Part shown: positions 34,530 through 44,005 of the stretch, in pieces | Numbering within the stretch: the first letter of the stretch is position 1 | How the letters are laid out: every line of letters begins with the position of its first letter | From: CAYRYU01 sp964428355 | GTDB lineage: Bacteria; Muiribacteriota; Ozemobacteria; Ozemobacterales; Ozemobacteraceae | NCBI GenBank assembly: GCA_964428355.1 | Contig: CAYRYU010000017.1 | Coordinates: 1-64,000 of the forward strand | DNA: 64,000 bases | Direction: 5' to 3' | Translations under genes and position numbers: made by a program | The notes under the pieces: generated by a model | The model's input: only the letters and a program-made list of their open reading frames with translations | What the model was told of the DNA's origin: nothing | Database searches by the model: none

Positions 34530-36674
34530 ATGAGCATCAAGGCCTGGAAAGAAAGAATCAAGATCGGTGTCCTGTTTCTGTTCTGCTTTGGACTGAGCGC
34601 GGCTTATGCCGGAATCTCGGTCAGTGTCGACAGGTCTTTGACGAACGAAGTCAAGATCACTTTTCCTGAACTGAAAACCTTTCAGTCGACCATCGACGGG
34701 AAAAAGGCGTTCGCCTTCGGGATGGAAGGAACCTCTCTCGGTATCGAGAAGGGCATCCCAGAAGTCCCATTCATTTCCGGTTTTCTGATGATCCCCAACG
34801 ACCGGGATCCGCAGGTAAAGGTCACCGATCGCCAGTTCTCCGAAATCGATATCGACGGCATCGTCCGGCCGAGCAAAGGCTCGATTCTTCGCACCGTCGA
34901 TCCCGAAACGGTTCCCTATGAATTCAACAAGGGAATCTACGAGAACGACGCTTGGTATCCCTCCGACAGCGATCTTTTGAGGGTCGGGAAGCCATTCATT
35001 TTCCGCGATATCCGCGGCGTCCGGATCTCCGTTCCGGCGGTGCAGTACAACCCCGTCCAGGGAAAACTCCGGATCTACTCCTCCATCACCGCCCAACTCC
35101 AGAATGCCGGAGCCGGAACCAACGTCAAGAAGGGTTCCAGCCGCATCACCAAGGCATTCGAACCCATGTATCAGCGGTTCTTCCTAAACTTCAAGGCCAT
35201 GGGCGCCCGCCTTCCCCGACTGAACGAGAATGGCCGTCTGGTCATCATCGCGGCCGACGAGCTGTATGATGCCACGATGCCCCTCGTGGTCTGGCGGAAG
35301 AAGTGCGGCGTCGATGTGAAGATCGTCCGGGCCTCCGAAATCGGCGGAGCCAGCACCACCGCTATCGTGGGCTTCCTCAAGGCCGAATACACCGGCAAAG
35401 GCTTCACACACGTGATCCTGGTCGGCGACGCGCAGCAGATCCCCACCCTCAAGGGAAAGAACGAGCGAGCGGATTCCGATCCCTGCTACGTCAAGCTCGA
35501 GGGTGACGACAACGTTCCCGATGCGATCATCAGCCGGATTTCGGCCACCAACGCCAATGAAGTGGCATACCAGGTCGCCAAGTTCGTGAACTACGAGCAG
35601 TTCCCCTCCACCGGTGCCGATGCAGATTGGTATCTGAAAGCCATGGGAATCGCCAGCTCCGAAGGCGATCCGACAGATTTCCAACGGATGGGCGAACTTC
35701 GCGATGCGCTTCTCAAGGCCCGCTACACCTCCATGGACGAAATCTACGACACCAAGCACTCCAACGAGGGAGTCCCCGGAACCAACGTGGGCGGCGGCTC
35801 CTGGGCCCCCTATGATTGGCCGACGGGCGGAACCGGTTTCGGCGGCGGGAACCCCCACCTTCCCCCGATGATGGATTTCTCGATCGCCCGCGCCGATGCC
35901 ACCGAGACCGAGAAGCTCGGAAGCCTCAAGGACATGATCTTCAAGGGTGTCAACGAAGGCCGCGGACTGATCCACTACATTGGACACGGAAGCAAGGACC
36001 GCTGGGTCACCTCCAGTTTCAACACCCAGGACTGCCTCAAGCTCAACAACGGATGGAAACTCCCCCTCATCATCAGCGTTGCCTGCGTGAACGGCGATTT
36101 CGCCCGCGGTTCCGACTGCTTCTGCGAAGCGTGGATGAAAGCCGGCGACATCGAGAACCCCCGCGGTGCGGTCGGGATCTACGGCGCCTCCACCAACATG
36201 GCCTGGGTTCCCCCCTGCGTCGTCCAGGCCGAGATCAGCACCAACCTCCTCATCAACGAGACCTACAAGACCGCCGGTGGACTCATGATGAACGGAATCA
36301 TGAAAGGCCTCGAGCAGTACGGGACCGAAGATTCCAGCGACGGCGTCCAGATGCTCGAGCAGTGGCACTGGTTCGGCGATTGCACCACCATGGTCCGCAC
36401 CCGGAAACCCGCCAAGATCGATGTCAAGGCTGAATCCGCCGCCGCCGAGGATGTCCGCCAGGTTACCGTCATGGTTCTCGGTGAGGACGGGAAACCCGTG
36501 GCCGACGCGGTGGTCACCGCCTACTCCGAAAAAATGGAAAACGTCGCCACCGCCCGCTCCAACGCCGAAGGGCGTGCGCTCGTGAACCTGACCGTCCCCG
36601 GGGAAACCAAGGGATACATCACCGTTGTCGGGCCCAACCTCGTCCCCATCGTCGACCTCCCCGTCAACTTCTGA
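34530..36674 (+). CDS. Secreted C25 (gingipain-family) cysteine peptidase
   Basis: 714 residues from ATG 34530, preceded by GGAGGGC. Seen: signal peptide (about 1-28); a propeptide-like beta-rich region; the C25 catalytic domain with the dyad H486 in YIGHGS and C519 in ACVNGDF. Their spacing of 33 equals that of RgpB (H211, C244; known). The C-terminal 80 residues look like a single Ig-like or carboxypeptidase-regulatory fold. There is no type IX C-terminal signal that I recognise. Known: gingipains cut after Arg or Lys. Codon use is notably strong in C-ending codons compared with neighbours, suggesting high expression. A terminator follows. Confidence 0.92.
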   Translation: MSIKAWKERIKIGVLFLFCFGLSAAYAGISVSVDRSLTNEVKITFPELKTFQSTIDGKKAFAFGMEGTSLGIEKGIPEVPFISGFLMIPNDRDPQVKVTDRQFSEIDIDGIVRPSKGSILRTVDPETVPYEFNKGIYENDAWYPSDSDLLRVGKPFIFRDIRGVRISVPAVQYNPVQGKLRIYSSITAQLQNAGAGTNVKKGSSRITKAFEPMYQRFFLNFKAMGARLPRLNENGRLVIIAADELYDATMPLVVWRKKCGVDVKIVRASEIGGASTTAIVGFLKAEYTGKGFTHVILVGDAQQIPTLKGKNERADSDPCYVKLEGDDNVPDAIISRISATNANEVAYQVAKFVNYEQFPSTGADADWYLKAMGIASSEGDPTDFQRMGELRDALLKARYTSMDEIYDTKHSNEGVPGTNVGGGSWAPYDWPTGGTGFGGGNPHLPPMMDFSIARADATETEKLGSLKDMIFKGVNEGRGLIHYIGHGSKDRWVTSSFNTQDCLKLNNGWKLPLIISVACVNGDFARGSDCFCEAWMKAGDIENPRGAVGIYGASTNMAWVPPCVVQAEISTNLLINETYKTAGGLMMNGIMKGLEQYGTEDSSDGVQMLEQWHWFGDCTTMVRTRKPAKIDVKAESAAAEDVRQVTVMVLGEDGKPVADAVVTAYSEKMENVATARSNAEGRALVNLTVPGETKGYITVVGPNLVPIVDLPVNF

Positions 36675-36690
36675 TCCCCAAAGTCCTTTC

Positions 36691-36723
36691 GAAAGGCCGT
36701 CCGGAGTCCCGGGCGGCCTTTCT
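36691..36723 (+). terminator. Rho-independent terminator
   Basis: AAAGGCCG / CGGCCTTT stem with inner pairing and a short TCTT tail, 17 bp after the C25 stop. Confidence 0.75.
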
Positions 36724-36879
36724 TGCATGTACGTCACCTCTTGGACAAAAGGAGGGAATTCTGATATCTTCCCTCTCGACTCCAGGCGGTTCTCTCGGGT
36801 GTCCCCCACCGGCAATCCGGGCCGAAAAAACCGGCTGGAAGGTGCAGCAAAATGGCCACGGTACTGGAGGAAGCAGCTG

Positions 36880-39210
36880 ATGTCAGAGCAGAAAGCGGAG
36901 TGGAAGGTCATCGTGGACCTCCTCCGGGAGACCAACCCGACCCTGTGGTTGCGACTCGGCCGCAAGATGATGAACCACCTTTTCAAGATCAACCCCACCG
37001 AAGTCCGTGGCCTCCTGGAAAAACTGAACACGGCGAAGACCGACCTGGCGGAGACCCAGGAAATCCACGAGAACCAACCTATGCCGAGGCTGACGTTCAA
37101 CATTCTCGAGCTCGTGACCGAGGAGACCTTCCAGCTCGCTGCGCGGGAAATGTCTACGGAGGAGATCGGGGATACGCTCCGGCTCTGGGTCAAGCAGGAA
37201 CAGTTCCGGTTCCTTTCGATGGCATCCGAGAAACGGGACGTTCCGCTCGCGGAGATCAAGGAGGCGGTGACCCGCTTCTGCAATCTTCCCTATTCCAACC
37301 GTAGTCTTTCGAAGGATGAAAAGATCGGAATCCGTGTCGCTCTGGTCAGGAGATTCTTCAGCGAGGACCTGGAGTTCATAAACTCCGTCAAGCAGCACGT
37401 CTCCGTCCTGGATTTCCACAACCTCATGGGCCGCATCATCGGACCTTCCCGCGGAAACGGAAAACTTGGCGGAAAGGCGGCGGGGCTTTTTCGAGCCGAA
37501 AGGATCCTGAACTCGGCAAAGTACCAGTATCCCTTCCTGAACAAGGTAACCGTACCGAAGACCTGGCACCTGACGACAGACGCCCTTCTCGAATTCATGC
37601 ACTACAACGCTCTCGAGGAAATGCCGACGCTGAAATACCGTGAACTGGAGGAGATCAGGCAGGAATACAACTACGTGGGGCAGATTTTCAAGAACTCCAC
37701 CCTTCCTCCTGAAATCATGGCGGGGCTGAACCTTGCGCTCGAGGATATCGGGGATCGTCCCTTCATCGTGCGCTCATCCAGCCTTTTGGAAGACATGAAA
37801 GGTTCGGCTTTTGCCGGAAAGTACAAGAGTCTTTTCGTCGCCAATCAGGGAACCAAGCGCGAGCGGCTCGAGGCATTGAAGGATGCCGTTCTCGAGGTCT
37901 ATGCGAGCACCTTCGGACCCGACCCGATCGAGTACCGGCGTGAGCGCGGGCTCCTGGATTTCAACGAGGAAATGGGGATCATGATCCAGGAGGTGGTGGG
38001 ATCGAAGGTGGGGAACTTCTTCTTCCCTGCCTTTGCCGGTGTTGCTTTCAGTTACAACGAGTTCAGGTGGTCGCCCAGGATCAAGCGCCGCGACGGGATC
38101 ATCCGCCTCGTTACGGGGTTGGGCACTCGGGCGGTCGACCGGATGGGGGATGATTTCCCCTTGCTGGTCTGCCCCGGCCAGCCCGGGCTGAGGGTCAACG
38201 TGACCTGCACGGAAGCCATCCGGTACGCCCAGAAAAAAATGGACCTGATCAACCTGGAGACCGGGAACTTCGAGACAGTCCCGGTTGCCGATGTGATCAA
38301 GGAGTTCGGGGATGACTTCCCCCATCTGTCGAAGGTGATCTCCCACGATCGCGACGGCCAACTTCACGCCCCGGTCAGTCTTTTGAGCGACCTGCGCGAG
38401 GGAGACCCTGTCGTGACGTTCCATAATCTCCTCCAACAGACTCCCTTCGTGGCACAGGTGAAGACCATCCTGACCCTTCTTCACGACTCCCTTGGATGGC
38501 CCGTCGATCTCGAGTTTGCGGCATCGAATGACGTGAACGGACTTTGCCTTCTCCAATGCCGTCCGCAAACCGAAGCCGCCGGTGGTGGGAATGTCGTCAT
38601 CCCGCGGGACATTCCGCCCGAGGACATCCTGTTTTCTGCCGCGAGATACGTGACGACAGGTCAGATTCACGATCTCGAGTACATCGTCTACGTCGATCCG
38701 ATGGGTTATGACCAGCTTCCCGATCTCGAAGAGATGGTCAAGGTCGGCCGGGTAGTCAGCGACCTGAACATGAACCTCCCCGCTCGGAAGTTCATCCTCA
38801 TGGGCCCCGGAAGATGGGGAAGCCGCGGCGACGTCAAACTCGGAGTCCGCGTGAACTACAGTGACATCAACAAATCCTGCATGCTCGTGGAAATCGCGCG
38901 CAGAAAGCTGGACTACGTTCCAGAGCTTTCCTTCGGCACGCACTTCTTCCAGGATCTCGTTGAGGCCTCGATCAGGTATCTTCCGTTGTACCCCGATGAT
39001 GCCGGAATCGTTTTCAACGAGCGCTTCTTCCGCGAAATGCCCAACGAGATCGACAAGTTCGCTCCCGGCGCGGGAACGGTGGGGAATGTCCTGAAGGTGA
39101 TAAACGTTCCCGCTGTCACGGGGGGCGCAACGTTGTCCATACTTATGGATGGTGATTCCGAGCGCGCCCTCGCCTACCTGGACCGCACCAAGATCCGTCC
39201 CCAGAGCTGA
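36880..39210 (+). CDS. PEP/pyruvate-binding (PPDK N-terminal) ATP-grasp domain protein
   Basis: 776 residues from ATG 36880 (GGAGG nine bases upstream). Seen: about 200 residues of helical N-terminus, then the PPDK/PEP-synthase ATP-grasp region: GKLGGKAAGLF near 200, RSSSLLEDMKGSAFAGKY near 305, a glycine-rich GLGTRAVDR and the closing LLQCRPQTE near 565. The last 200 residues are a separate unknown domain. Missing: the swivelling phosphohistidine domain (TSH motif) and the PEP-binding TIM barrel, so it cannot do the full PPDK or PEP-synthase cycle. Inferred: a phosphotransferase or ATP-dependent regulator acting with a separate partner. A terminator shared with the convergent nuclease gene follows. 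Confidence 0.85.
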   Translation: MSEQKAEWKVIVDLLRETNPTLWLRLGRKMMNHLFKINPTEVRGLLEKLNTAKTDLAETQEIHENQPMPRLTFNILELVTEETFQLAAREMSTEEIGDTLRLWVKQEQFRFLSMASEKRDVPLAEIKEAVTRFCNLPYSNRSLSKDEKIGIRVALVRRFFSEDLEFINSVKQHVSVLDFHNLMGRIIGPSRGNGKLGGKAAGLFRAERILNSAKYQYPFLNKVTVPKTWHLTTDALLEFMHYNALEEMPTLKYRELEEIRQEYNYVGQIFKNSTLPPEIMAGLNLALEDIGDRPFIVRSSSLLEDMKGSAFAGKYKSLFVANQGTKRERLEALKDAVLEVYASTFGPDPIEYRRERGLLDFNEEMGIMIQEVVGSKVGNFFFPAFAGVAFSYNEFRWSPRIKRRDGIIRLVTGLGTRAVDRMGDDFPLLVCPGQPGLRVNVTCTEAIRYAQKKMDLINLETGNFETVPVADVIKEFGDDFPHLSKVISHDRDGQLHAPVSLLSDLREGDPVVTFHNLLQQTPFVAQVKTILTLLHDSLGWPVDLEFAASNDVNGLCLLQCRPQTEAAGGGNVVIPRDIPPEDILFSAARYVTTGQIHDLEYIVYVDPMGYDQLPDLEEMVKVGRVVSDLNMNLPARKFILMGPGRWGSRGDVKLGVRVNYSDINKSCMLVEIARRKLDYVPELSFGTHFFQDLVEASIRYLPLYPDDAGIVFNERFFREMPNEIDKFAPGAGTVGNVLKVINVPAVTGGATLSILMDGDSERALAYLDRTKIRPQS

Positions 39211-39250
39211 CGGCCGCTCTCTCCACCGGGGTGCGGTTTCCCGAAAAGAA

Positions 39251-39282
39251 AAACGCCCGCCGGGGTTCCCGACGGGCGCTTG
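39251..39282. terminator. Bidirectional terminator between convergent genes
   Basis: CGCCCG.CGGG / CCCG.CGGGCG with A-rich and T-containing flanks, between 39210 (+) and 39293 (-). Confidence 0.75.
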
Positions 39283-39292
39283 ATTCTCCCGG

Positions 39293-40198
39293 TCAGAAGT
39301 CGTTGATCTGGTCGACGAACTCGGGGTGGTCGACGAAGGGGTTGCGGTTGTGCTGGAAGTTCTCGACCCGGTCATTCCTGGCTTTCTCGGACGCATCGAC
39401 GGGGTCTTCCTGGTGCCACCGGCGGAAGGTCTTTTCCTGTTCGGTCGGAATGGATTTGTTGTACCTTACCGAGAAGTAGAACATTGCCCGGGCCACATTG
39501 CCCTTGTGGCAGGGACGGGGTTCGAAGTTATCGCCGTCGAACTTGCTTCCACCCTGTTCCCATGTTGGATTGCCTACCTCACCGAAGGGGAAGTTCCCGC
39601 GGATGTTGTTGGCCTTGGAATCGGAGGGGAAGAGGTGATGGAGATCGGATTTGGCGATTCCGGTGGCTCCCTGGGATTGCGGCCAGGTGTGCTCCACGTT
39701 CATGTTGGTGGCGTCAGGTTCGCCCTGGGTCTGGATGGTCCGGCCGGTGTAGACGCACTCGACCGTTCCTTCATGGTTGTCAAGTTTCGAGAAGATGATA
39801 TCCTGCGCCTGCTGGTATCCGACCGGAGTCTGTTCGGAGACCAATCCGCGAAGGGAGTTTACAAGCTGGCGGTCGCGCTGCCTCATGACGGTGGTATAGA
39901 GATCGCAGCCGACCTTGGGGTCGAAATTGGCCGGTACCCGGCTCTTGCGCTGGAATTCCGGTTCAGGAACCACGGCTACATTGGACTGGAGAAGATCGGC
40001 CAGGGTTTCCCGCATCTTGAAGAAGGATACGTGGTCCTGCGGATACTTCTCCTCGAGTTTTTCGATTTCGGAAAGAAGCTGCTTCGACAACAAACCAACC
40101 CGGTCGAGGGTGGGTTCTTCCACGGCCTGGACCGCGCTTCCCAGAACGACTAGGGAAAACAGGATTACGGCGATACTTGCTACTCCACTCCGCTTCAT
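39293..40198 (-). CDS. Secreted endonuclease I family nuclease
   Basis: 302 residues from ATG 40198 (AAGAAGGGA upstream). Seen: signal peptide (about 1-25), then the endonuclease I / His-Me finger signature NVEHTWPQS, SDLHHLFPSD, NNIRGNFPFG and CHKGNVARAMFYF. Known: these periplasmic or extracellular enzymes cut DNA or RNA with one metal, the His of EHTWP being the general base. It is convergent with the ATP-grasp gene. Likely used for nutrient scavenging, not restriction. Confidence 0.92.
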   Translation of the reverse strand: MKRSGVASIAVILFSLVVLGSAVQAVEEPTLDRVGLLSKQLLSEIEKLEEKYPQDHVSFFKMRETLADLLQSNVAVVPEPEFQRKSRVPANFDPKVGCDLYTTVMRQRDRQLVNSLRGLVSEQTPVGYQQAQDIIFSKLDNHEGTVECVYTGRTIQTQGEPDATNMNVEHTWPQSQGATGIAKSDLHHLFPSDSKANNIRGNFPFGEVGNPTWEQGGSKFDGDNFEPRPCHKGNVARAMFYFSVRYNKSIPTEQEKTFRRWHQEDPVDASEKARNDRVENFQHNRNPFVDHPEFVDQINDF

Positions 40199-40417
40199 AC
40201 TCATTCCCTTCTTCGCAGGCCATTCCTGCATACTTGTGTATTATTCTATTATACCAATAGGGGGAAAACCCGCAAGAGGTGGATTGGGGAAATTCAATTT
40301 TTTCTGTTTTTTTTTCCATCGCCATCGCTGACCTCGACAAGCTGATTTTGAAGCTGATTTGTGAGGAATTGACCATGGGGAATGCCAGTGGTACCTTGGG
40401 AGTGAGGTGATCCCAGG

Positions 40418-41734
40418 TTGAATCCGAAGGAAAACCACGCCACGTTGGAAATCCCGCCAGGCTCGGCCACCCCTGAATCTCGGAAGGGGGCGGGAAAAAT
40501 CCCCGGCTTTGTCCTCTTCTTCACGTTTTTCCTCCTTTCCCTGCTCTGGACCTGGGAGCAATCATGGCCGCGGGAACACCTCCGCATGGATTCCCGCAGC
40601 TTCTACTTCGCCGGAAAAGCCTGGGGGGAAGGGGTTTCCCCATATTCCCCCGAAGCTCTTCAGGCGATAGCGAGTTCCACCGGGATCACGAAACAGGTGT
40701 TCGCATACCTCTACCCGCCCGTTCTCGCGCAGATGCTGGCGATCCCAAGCCGGTTGGCTGCCGTGGATTTCGACCTCCTCTGGACCTTCCTGTCCATTTT
40801 CTGCATGGCAGGGATTTGCGTCATGCTGGTTTCCCTGCCCCGTACGTTTAGGGACGAAGACCCGGACATCTTCTTCCGGATTGGAGCGGTCGCCCTCCTG
40901 ATTTTTCTCCTGCCATTCCGGAACAATCTCCTCATAGGACAGGCAAACCTGCTTGTACTTCTTGGTATCACGGGATGCTGGGCGGGATACCGGTCGGGAA
41001 AAGACCTTCAGGCGGGGTTCTGGCTCGCATGGGCAACCGTGTTGAAGGTCACCCCGGGTTTCCTTGTGCTGTTCTTCTTTGCAAGGGGAAGGAGGCGTCT
41101 GGTTGTCGGTTGGGTTTCCTTCCTGGCCGGAATGGTTGTCCTATCGCTGATAATCGGTGGTTCTGGGCCGTGGAAGGATTTTCTTGCGCTGCTTCAAGGT
41201 CAGCGCCCGGCGTTTCCGGTTGCGGGTCTCGGGGATCCGGTCGACTCGGGGAATCTTGGAATCTCGGGTTTCTTGCTTCGAATCCTGCTGGACCGAACAT
41301 GGGTGGGGCCGGCATTCGGTGCTTGGGTCATCGGGATTGCCGTTGGGCTGCTCCTCCTTTTGGGGCGGCGTTCCGATCCCGACTCGGCGGACCGTTTCTG
41401 GGGGCCGTTCCTTTGGGGGATGGTGATGATCAGCCCTCTTGTCTGGTTCCATCACCTGGTTTTCCTTCTGCCAGGGTTGTTCGAGCTTCTGATCGATCTT
41501 CGGTCTCGCGGAAAAACCGCCTTGTTTCTGGGGACCATCCTCCTGGTGGCTGCTTTGGGAATCGATTTTCCGGGCTGGTACCCCGCTGCGGGAATTTTCG
41601 ATTCTTCGCCGAGGTGGGGAACCAACCTGCACTTCTATTTGCTTTCCGGATTGCTTTTCCTCGAGCTCGTCTGGTGCTGGAAAGCTGATGGAAAGCTTGC
41701 CTTCAAAACGGAAGGCTCCAAAAGCGTTGGGTAA
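40418..41734 (+). CDS. Integral-membrane glycosyltransferase, GT87-like
   Basis: 438 residues with ten or more hydrophobic helices. Seen: after the first helix an acidic-aromatic loop (HLRMDSRSFYFAGKAW), typical for the catalytic Asp of GT-C glycosyltransferases, and a motif with PPVLAQMLAIP; the later ISPLVWFHH..FLLPG pattern is characteristic of the DUF2029/GT87 mannosyltransferase group. Known: these use polyprenyl-phosphate sugars at the outer face of the inner membrane. The acceptor is unknown. TTG start after GTGAGGTGATCCCAGG. Neighbours do not suggest a pathway. Confidence 0.82.
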   Translation: MNPKENHATLEIPPGSATPESRKGAGKIPGFVLFFTFFLLSLLWTWEQSWPREHLRMDSRSFYFAGKAWGEGVSPYSPEALQAIASSTGITKQVFAYLYPPVLAQMLAIPSRLAAVDFDLLWTFLSIFCMAGICVMLVSLPRTFRDEDPDIFFRIGAVALLIFLLPFRNNLLIGQANLLVLLGITGCWAGYRSGKDLQAGFWLAWATVLKVTPGFLVLFFFARGRRRLVVGWVSFLAGMVVLSLIIGGSGPWKDFLALLQGQRPAFPVAGLGDPVDSGNLGISGFLLRILLDRTWVGPAFGAWVIGIAVGLLLLLGRRSDPDSADRFWGPFLWGMVMISPLVWFHHLVFLLPGLFELLIDLRSRGKTALFLGTILLVAALGIDFPGWYPAAGIFDSSPRWGTNLHFYLLSGLLFLELVWCWKADGKLAFKTEGSKSVG

Positions 41735-41803
41735 GAGGGAAAGACTTCCCCGGCTGAGGTGTCCCCGGCCCCATGAATACTGTGCTTGAGGCCGATCGAT
41801 TGC

Positions 41804-42709
41804 TCAGGGATGGCCCCTTGCCGGTTTTTGGGGCTTGGTGACCGGGTTCTCCAGCAGGAAGAGCGTCACGTCGTCGTGGCTCGACAACCCATGGGAAAAA
41901 TGTCTGGCTTCATCAATGATCCCCCGGGTGAGCTCGGAGCCCCTCAAATGGGTGTTCCCTTCAAGAAAGTCCAGGAGACGACCCCTTCCGAAAAAATCCC
42001 GGTAAGGGGAACGCCAGTCGATCAGGCCGTCGCTGAAAAGCAGAAGCCGGTCGCCGGGTTCCCAGGGAAATGTCCCGTCCTCGATCTCGTTCACGAGGCT
42101 CATCCCGAGGAGAGGGCCACCCTTTTCCAGGAACCTCGGGGGGGCCGAGTTCGGGATGAGGACGGGATACGGGTGTCCTGCGTTTGCGAACCATCCCCGG
42201 CAATTCTTCCGATCCAGGACGACATACACCATGGTGATGAAAAGGTCGTAGACATCAAGGGAAAGAGCTTCCTCCAAGGCCTGAAGGACCTGGGTGGGAG
42301 GTCTCCAGCCTTCACCCTCATCGATCGTTACTCCCTGCTCGGGCCGCATCAGCTCGGAAACCAGTACACTGACCATCACAGAAGGGACTCCGACACCTCC
42401 GACATCGATCATGTATGCTCCGAAGCCCTCCCCCGGCAGAGGTGTCCAATTGAAGGAATCGCCTGCCGCCCGGCCGCAGGGAATAAGTTCCCCCGAAACC
42501 TGAAGGCCCTCCACCACCCGTCGCGGGGAGGGAAGGAGGGCGTGCTGGATGACGGAAGCGGCTTCCAGATCACGAACGACCCGTTCCTTCGCCACTTGCC
42601 AGTCCTTGAGCAGAGCCCCATAATCCTTCGGGGCGGAGTAGATTCCGGATGATGCCTCTGGACGGGACCCGGTTCTGGATGGATTTCCTGGGAAATGTGG
42701 ACCGTCTGC
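41804..42709 (-). CDS. PP2C-family SpoIIE-type protein phosphatase
   Basis: About 301 residues from ATG 42709 (GGGAGG upstream; the ATG at 42847 gives an improbable N-terminus). Seen: SpoIIE/RsbU-type domain with helical LEAASVIQHALLP, first metal motif AAGDSFNW, second YMIDVGGVGVPS, LLLFSDGLID and the final HDDVTLFLL. The second conserved Asp of the usual GGDxxD motif is Asn here, so metal binding may be altered. Known: such enzymes dephosphorylate anti-anti-sigma or similar Ser/Thr targets. It directly follows the ligand-gated channel gene on the same strand and may be co-expressed. Confidence 0.85.
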   Translation of the reverse strand, partial: ADGPHFPGNPSRTGSRPEASSGIYSAPKDYGALLKDWQVAKERVVRDLEAASVIQHALLPSPRRVVEGLQVSGELIPCGRAAGDSFNWTPLPGEGFGAYMIDVGGVGVPSVMVSVLVSELMRPEQGVTIDEGEGWRPPTQVLQALEEALSLDVYDLFITMVYVVLDRKNCRGWFANAGHPYPVLIPNSAPPRFLEKGGPLLGMSLVNEIEDGTFPWEPGDRLLLFSDGLIDWRSPYRDFFGRGRLLDFLEGNTHLRGSELTRGIIDEARHFSHGLSSHDDVTLFLLENPVTKPQKPARGHP

Positions 42710-42824
42710 CATTTGAGGAAGCCTCCCGCGTTTCCGTGGTTGAGAGCTGGGATACTGACAGTCTATTCCCCTTCTCGAAAGTGGGCAATCGGAAGTATGA
42801 GGGAAGTTTGAGGGATGGGGGCTT

Positions 42825-43931
42825 TCAGGACAGGAATGCCGTTGCAACCAACCAGGCGATGATCAACGAAAAGAAGACTCCAACGACGATCCGGGAAGTC
42901 TTGGAGAGAATGGCCTGTAGTGCGGGTCGATCGGCGTTCTTGGCGAGAAAGATCAGGATCGTGAAGATGAGGATGATGAAGATCGCGAGATAGTTTCCCA
43001 GCATCATCTTGTCTACGAAGGTCAGGTAGCTTATCGGCGGCAGCCCCTGCGAAAGGGAAAGATGATATGCAACAGAGCTGAAGAGGGATGCGACGCAGAG
43101 ACTGACCTTCTGGGAAATCTGCTCAATTGGCAGGAGGACGCTCAGGACTGCAATGCAAAGGAACAGGATGGCCGGGATAACCATCTTGATGAAAATGATC
43201 ACGTGATTCCGGGAGATGTGGAAATCCATACGGATCTGGGAATAGGATTCGGTTCGGCTCTTATTTGGCTCACCGAAGGTGGTTCCGTAATGGTGAATAT
43301 TGGAAACGATGTCGAACCGGTCCACTCTCCACCCCACTATCGAGAAAAGCGGATCAATCCCCGAATTTTCCAGGTCGGAAACGAAGATACGCTGGTCGGC
43401 CTCGATTTCCGTGTCCTCGAAGAAGACCTGAAGGGTGAAACGGTCGAAAGGATAGTTCCTGAAGTCGATCTTCTGGTCGAAAACACCATTCACCCTGAAC
43501 ACAACGTAATCGAGGTCCGTTCCGGGGAAGGGATGGGCTTCCTCGAGTTTGTTGATCTGGAAGTTGCGGCTGTTCAGAAACTCGAATTGGGGAAGGGACC
43601 CTCCCTTGTATGTGAACCACATGTAGAAATCCAGCGGAAGACAGGAGTTTCCGAAGTCGATCTTCCCGCCGGCTATCATGTAGATTCCGATCGAAATCCT
43701 CTGCAAAGTCCCACTTGCAGTTGGTCTGGCGGAAACACTCTCCGAAGCAGTCGCGTTCACGATGTCCAGGATGGGTGGGGGAACCGTGGCGGTCGCTCCT
43801 GGAATCACCGAAACGGCGGATGCGGACGAAAAATCCCCCCTCTGGGCGTATGAACCCCAGGGAAAGGCCGATAGAAGCAGCAACAGAAGTAACAGGGAGA
43901 AAGGCTTTGGAGGCCGAGAGGTCATTTCCAT
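42825..43931 (-). CDS. Pentameric ligand-gated ion channel (Cys-loop superfamily, prokaryotic)
   Basis: 368 residues from ATG 43931. Seen: signal peptide; an extracellular beta-sandwich domain (about 55-235) with the Pro-loop region FRNYPFDRFTLQVFFED in place of a disulfide loop; then four helices beginning IIFIKMVIPAILFL, the pore helix around KVSLCVASLFSSVAYH, then SYLTFVDKMML and a last C-terminal helix. Known: bacterial homologues GLIC and ELIC open on protons or amines. Ligand and ion selectivity cannot be read here, since the usual M2 selectivity residues are not clear. A SpoIIE-type phosphatase gene follows. Confidence 0.88.
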   Translation of the reverse strand: MEMTSRPPKPFSLLLLLLLLSAFPWGSYAQRGDFSSASAVSVIPGATATVPPPILDIVNATASESVSARPTASGTLQRISIGIYMIAGGKIDFGNSCLPLDFYMWFTYKGGSLPQFEFLNSRNFQINKLEEAHPFPGTDLDYVVFRVNGVFDQKIDFRNYPFDRFTLQVFFEDTEIEADQRIFVSDLENSGIDPLFSIVGWRVDRFDIVSNIHHYGTTFGEPNKSRTESYSQIRMDFHISRNHVIIFIKMVIPAILFLCIAVLSVLLPIEQISQKVSLCVASLFSSVAYHLSLSQGLPPISYLTFVDKMMLGNYLAIFIILIFTILIFLAKNADRPALQAILSKTSRIVVGVFFSLIIAWLVATAFLS

Positions 43932-44005
43932 AGGATTGGATATTACAGGATAATGAAAAAAGGCGGAAGCCCCCTGTTTGGGACTCCCGCCATTCAAGTT
44001 TTCTG

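Noticed and set aside
35184..37283. A 699-codon open frame on the minus strand opposite the C25 protease and ATP-grasp genes
   Set aside because: It runs antisense across a gene end, a terminator and the next gene start; its composition is the mirror of the plus-strand codons. The plus-strand proteins have clear catalytic motifs.
37774..39396. A 540-codon minus-strand frame opposite the ATP-grasp gene
   Set aside because: It is a shadow of strong GC codon bias on the plus strand and has no ribosome site or recognisable motif.
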